Source: Candidatus Poribacteria bacterium WGA-3G
GTDB lineage: Bacteria > Poribacteria > WGA-4E > WGA-3G
Reading direction: 5' to 3'
Length of the DNA: 6,512 nucleotides
Assembly (NCBI GenBank): GCA_000406005.1
Contig: ASZN01000096.1
Coordinates: 7,888-14,399 of the forward strand
Below the pieces are notes generated by a model. The model did not search any database, was not told the DNA's origin, and saw only the letters and a list, made by a program, of their open reading frames with translations. Below are positions 5,851-6,512 of this stretch, in pieces; the stretch's first letter is position 1, and every line of letters starts with the position of its first letter. Position numbers and translations under genes: made by a program.

Positions 5851-5893
5851 AAAACTTGTAGGGCAAGCACCGTGCCTTAACCCTACAAGTTTT
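5851..5893. terminator. Bidirectional intrinsic terminator
   Basis: AAAACTTGTAGGG (5851-5863) and CCCTACAAGTTTT (5881-5893) are perfect 13-base complements with a 17-base loop that itself contains GCAC/GTGC. The stem is flanked by A-runs on the left and T-runs on the right, giving a U-tract in both directions. It could end the plus-strand lyase transcript (125 bases after the stop) and the minus-strand VOC remnant (33 bases after its stop). Confidence 0.7.
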
Positions 5894-5925
5894 ATCAAGC
5901 ATTGCGTCCCGAACGGGATTTATTT

Positions 5926-6198
5926 TCACTGTGAATAATCGTTCCGTTTCGCTGGATCATCCGTGAAGTATTCGACGAACTCCCATTCGAAACCGTCCGC
6001 ATCAATGAAATAGATGCGTTTTCGGTAGGGATGCGGTTCAACTTTAAAACCTTCCTTATATCCGGCAGCCAGCAAGCGTTCTCTGATACCTTCAGCATCA
6101 TCAACAGCAAAACCGAGATGGTTTACAGACCGCCCCTTACGCTCACCCGTGAACGGATGCTTCCGGTCTGACAAGGCAATGTAAAATAGGTATCGCCA
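5926..6198 (-). pseudogene. VOC/glyoxalase-superfamily protein, C-terminal half only (5' truncated)
   Basis: The open minus frame runs from just after a TAA (6199-6201) to TGA (5926-5928). It reads LSDRKHPFTGERKG, then VNHLGFAVDD, RERLLAAGYK, RIYFIDADGFEWEFVEY, and ends DYSQ. This is the second beta-alpha-beta-beta-beta module of a VOC fold: the His of NHLGFAV and a Glu in WEFVEY are the usual metal ligands of this half. VOC proteins are metal-dependent enzymes such as glyoxalases, dioxygenases and fosfomycin-resistance proteins, normally 120-150 residues with two modules or paired half-modules. Only about 82-91 residues remain, the first module is replaced by tnpB sequence, and there is no ATG or ribosome binding site, only a TTG at 6174. 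The specific function cannot be told. The 3' end is intact and is followed by a terminator. Confidence 0.8.
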
Positions 6199-6512
6199 TT
6201 AGAGCAGGTCGCGAGGGTATTGATACCTACGTCAATACCCATGGGTTGCTTATCACCGTCAAACAACGCAGGCTGGTGTGTATAGTTGCTACTCTCTAAC
6301 CGTCGGACAGTGATAGAGGCATACCACTTATCGTTGTGCTTAGAGACCACAACTTTCGTGATTTCACCCGTCCAACGGAGTTCCTCTCGCATGCGTACCC
6401 AACCGATTTTCGGGAGGTTGACCCGCTTTTTATAGACTTCAACCGTTCCTTCGCCATTGTCCGCTTGGTAAGAGCATTTACCAGATCGTTTCTTGTAGAC
6501 AGGGAATCGGTT
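6186..6512 (-). pseudogene. tnpB: TnpB (IS200/IS605 OrfB) RNA-guided nuclease, internal fragment ending at RuvC-I
   Basis: About 109 codons on the minus strand, open at the right edge. Segments in order are NRFPVYKKR, VNLPKIGWVRM, RWTGEITKVVVSKHNDKWYA, and MGIDVGINTLATCSNGDTY. The last is the RuvC-I motif with its catalytic Asp (GIDVG). TnpB is the small nuclease of IS200/IS605 elements and the ancestor of Cas12; it uses a guide RNA that overlaps the right end of the element. Family members have about 380-400 residues; here RuvC-II, the zinc ribbon and RuvC-III are missing because the sequence changes to the VOC gene near 6175-6198. The frame runs on to 6123 with unrelated residues that are the VOC sequence read in another frame. 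The N-terminus lies outside the window. The remnant cannot be an active nuclease, and the element's right end and guide RNA are gone. Confidence 0.85.

Overview
The window suggests an uncultured, moderate-GC, Gram-negative-like bacterium. My best guess, from memory, is a Candidatus Poribacteria-type genome. The reasons are a secreted single-LamG protein ending in a short tail with the motif LAIAWGEIK, a stand-alone metal-site pectate-lyase-like enzyme, an IS200/IS605 TnpB remnant and frequent hairpin-rich intergenic DNA. The lineage call is inference; no marker gene is present.

Layout. Positions 1-209 (minus) hold the 5' end of a secreted-protein gene with a clear signal peptide and ribosome binding site; it runs off the left edge. 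Positions 382-815 (minus) are the decayed 3' end of a branched-chain amino-acid ABC transporter binding protein (LivK type), cut at its 5' side and broken by a one-base frameshift. About 520 bases without a convincing gene follow (819-1339), with an AT-rich nested inverted repeat and a good promoter candidate. That promoter faces a 462-residue polytopic membrane protein (1340-2728, plus) of unknown function. Its stop codon lies 8 bases from the stop of a convergent LamG-domain secreted protein (2737-3549, minus), and both stops sit in one imperfect palindrome. The divergent region 3550-3908 carries an extended -10 promoter for the LamG gene with an 18-base palindrome over its -35 box, a possible structured leader, and two mutually exclusive GC-rich hairpins upstream of the next gene. 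Positions 3909-5726 (plus) encode a 605-residue cytoplasmic protein resembling polysaccharide lyase family 2 pectate lyases, with the family's metal and catalytic residues apparently conserved. A perfect 13-bp stem at 5851-5893 looks like a bidirectional terminator. The right end (5926-6512, minus) joins two truncated genes: the C-terminal half of a VOC/glyoxalase-type protein and a TnpB that stops just after its RuvC-I aspartate.

How the genes relate. Each intact gene appears to be its own transcription unit; I see no operon. The LamG protein (possible carbohydrate binding outside the cell) and the PL2-like lyase (breakdown of uronic-acid oligosaccharides inside the cell) are divergently transcribed and could both serve polysaccharide use, but that link is inference. 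Three of the seven genes are remnants (livK, voc, tnpB), so the window has undergone considerable decay and rearrangement. I find no CRISPR array, tRNA, rRNA or recognisable defence system.
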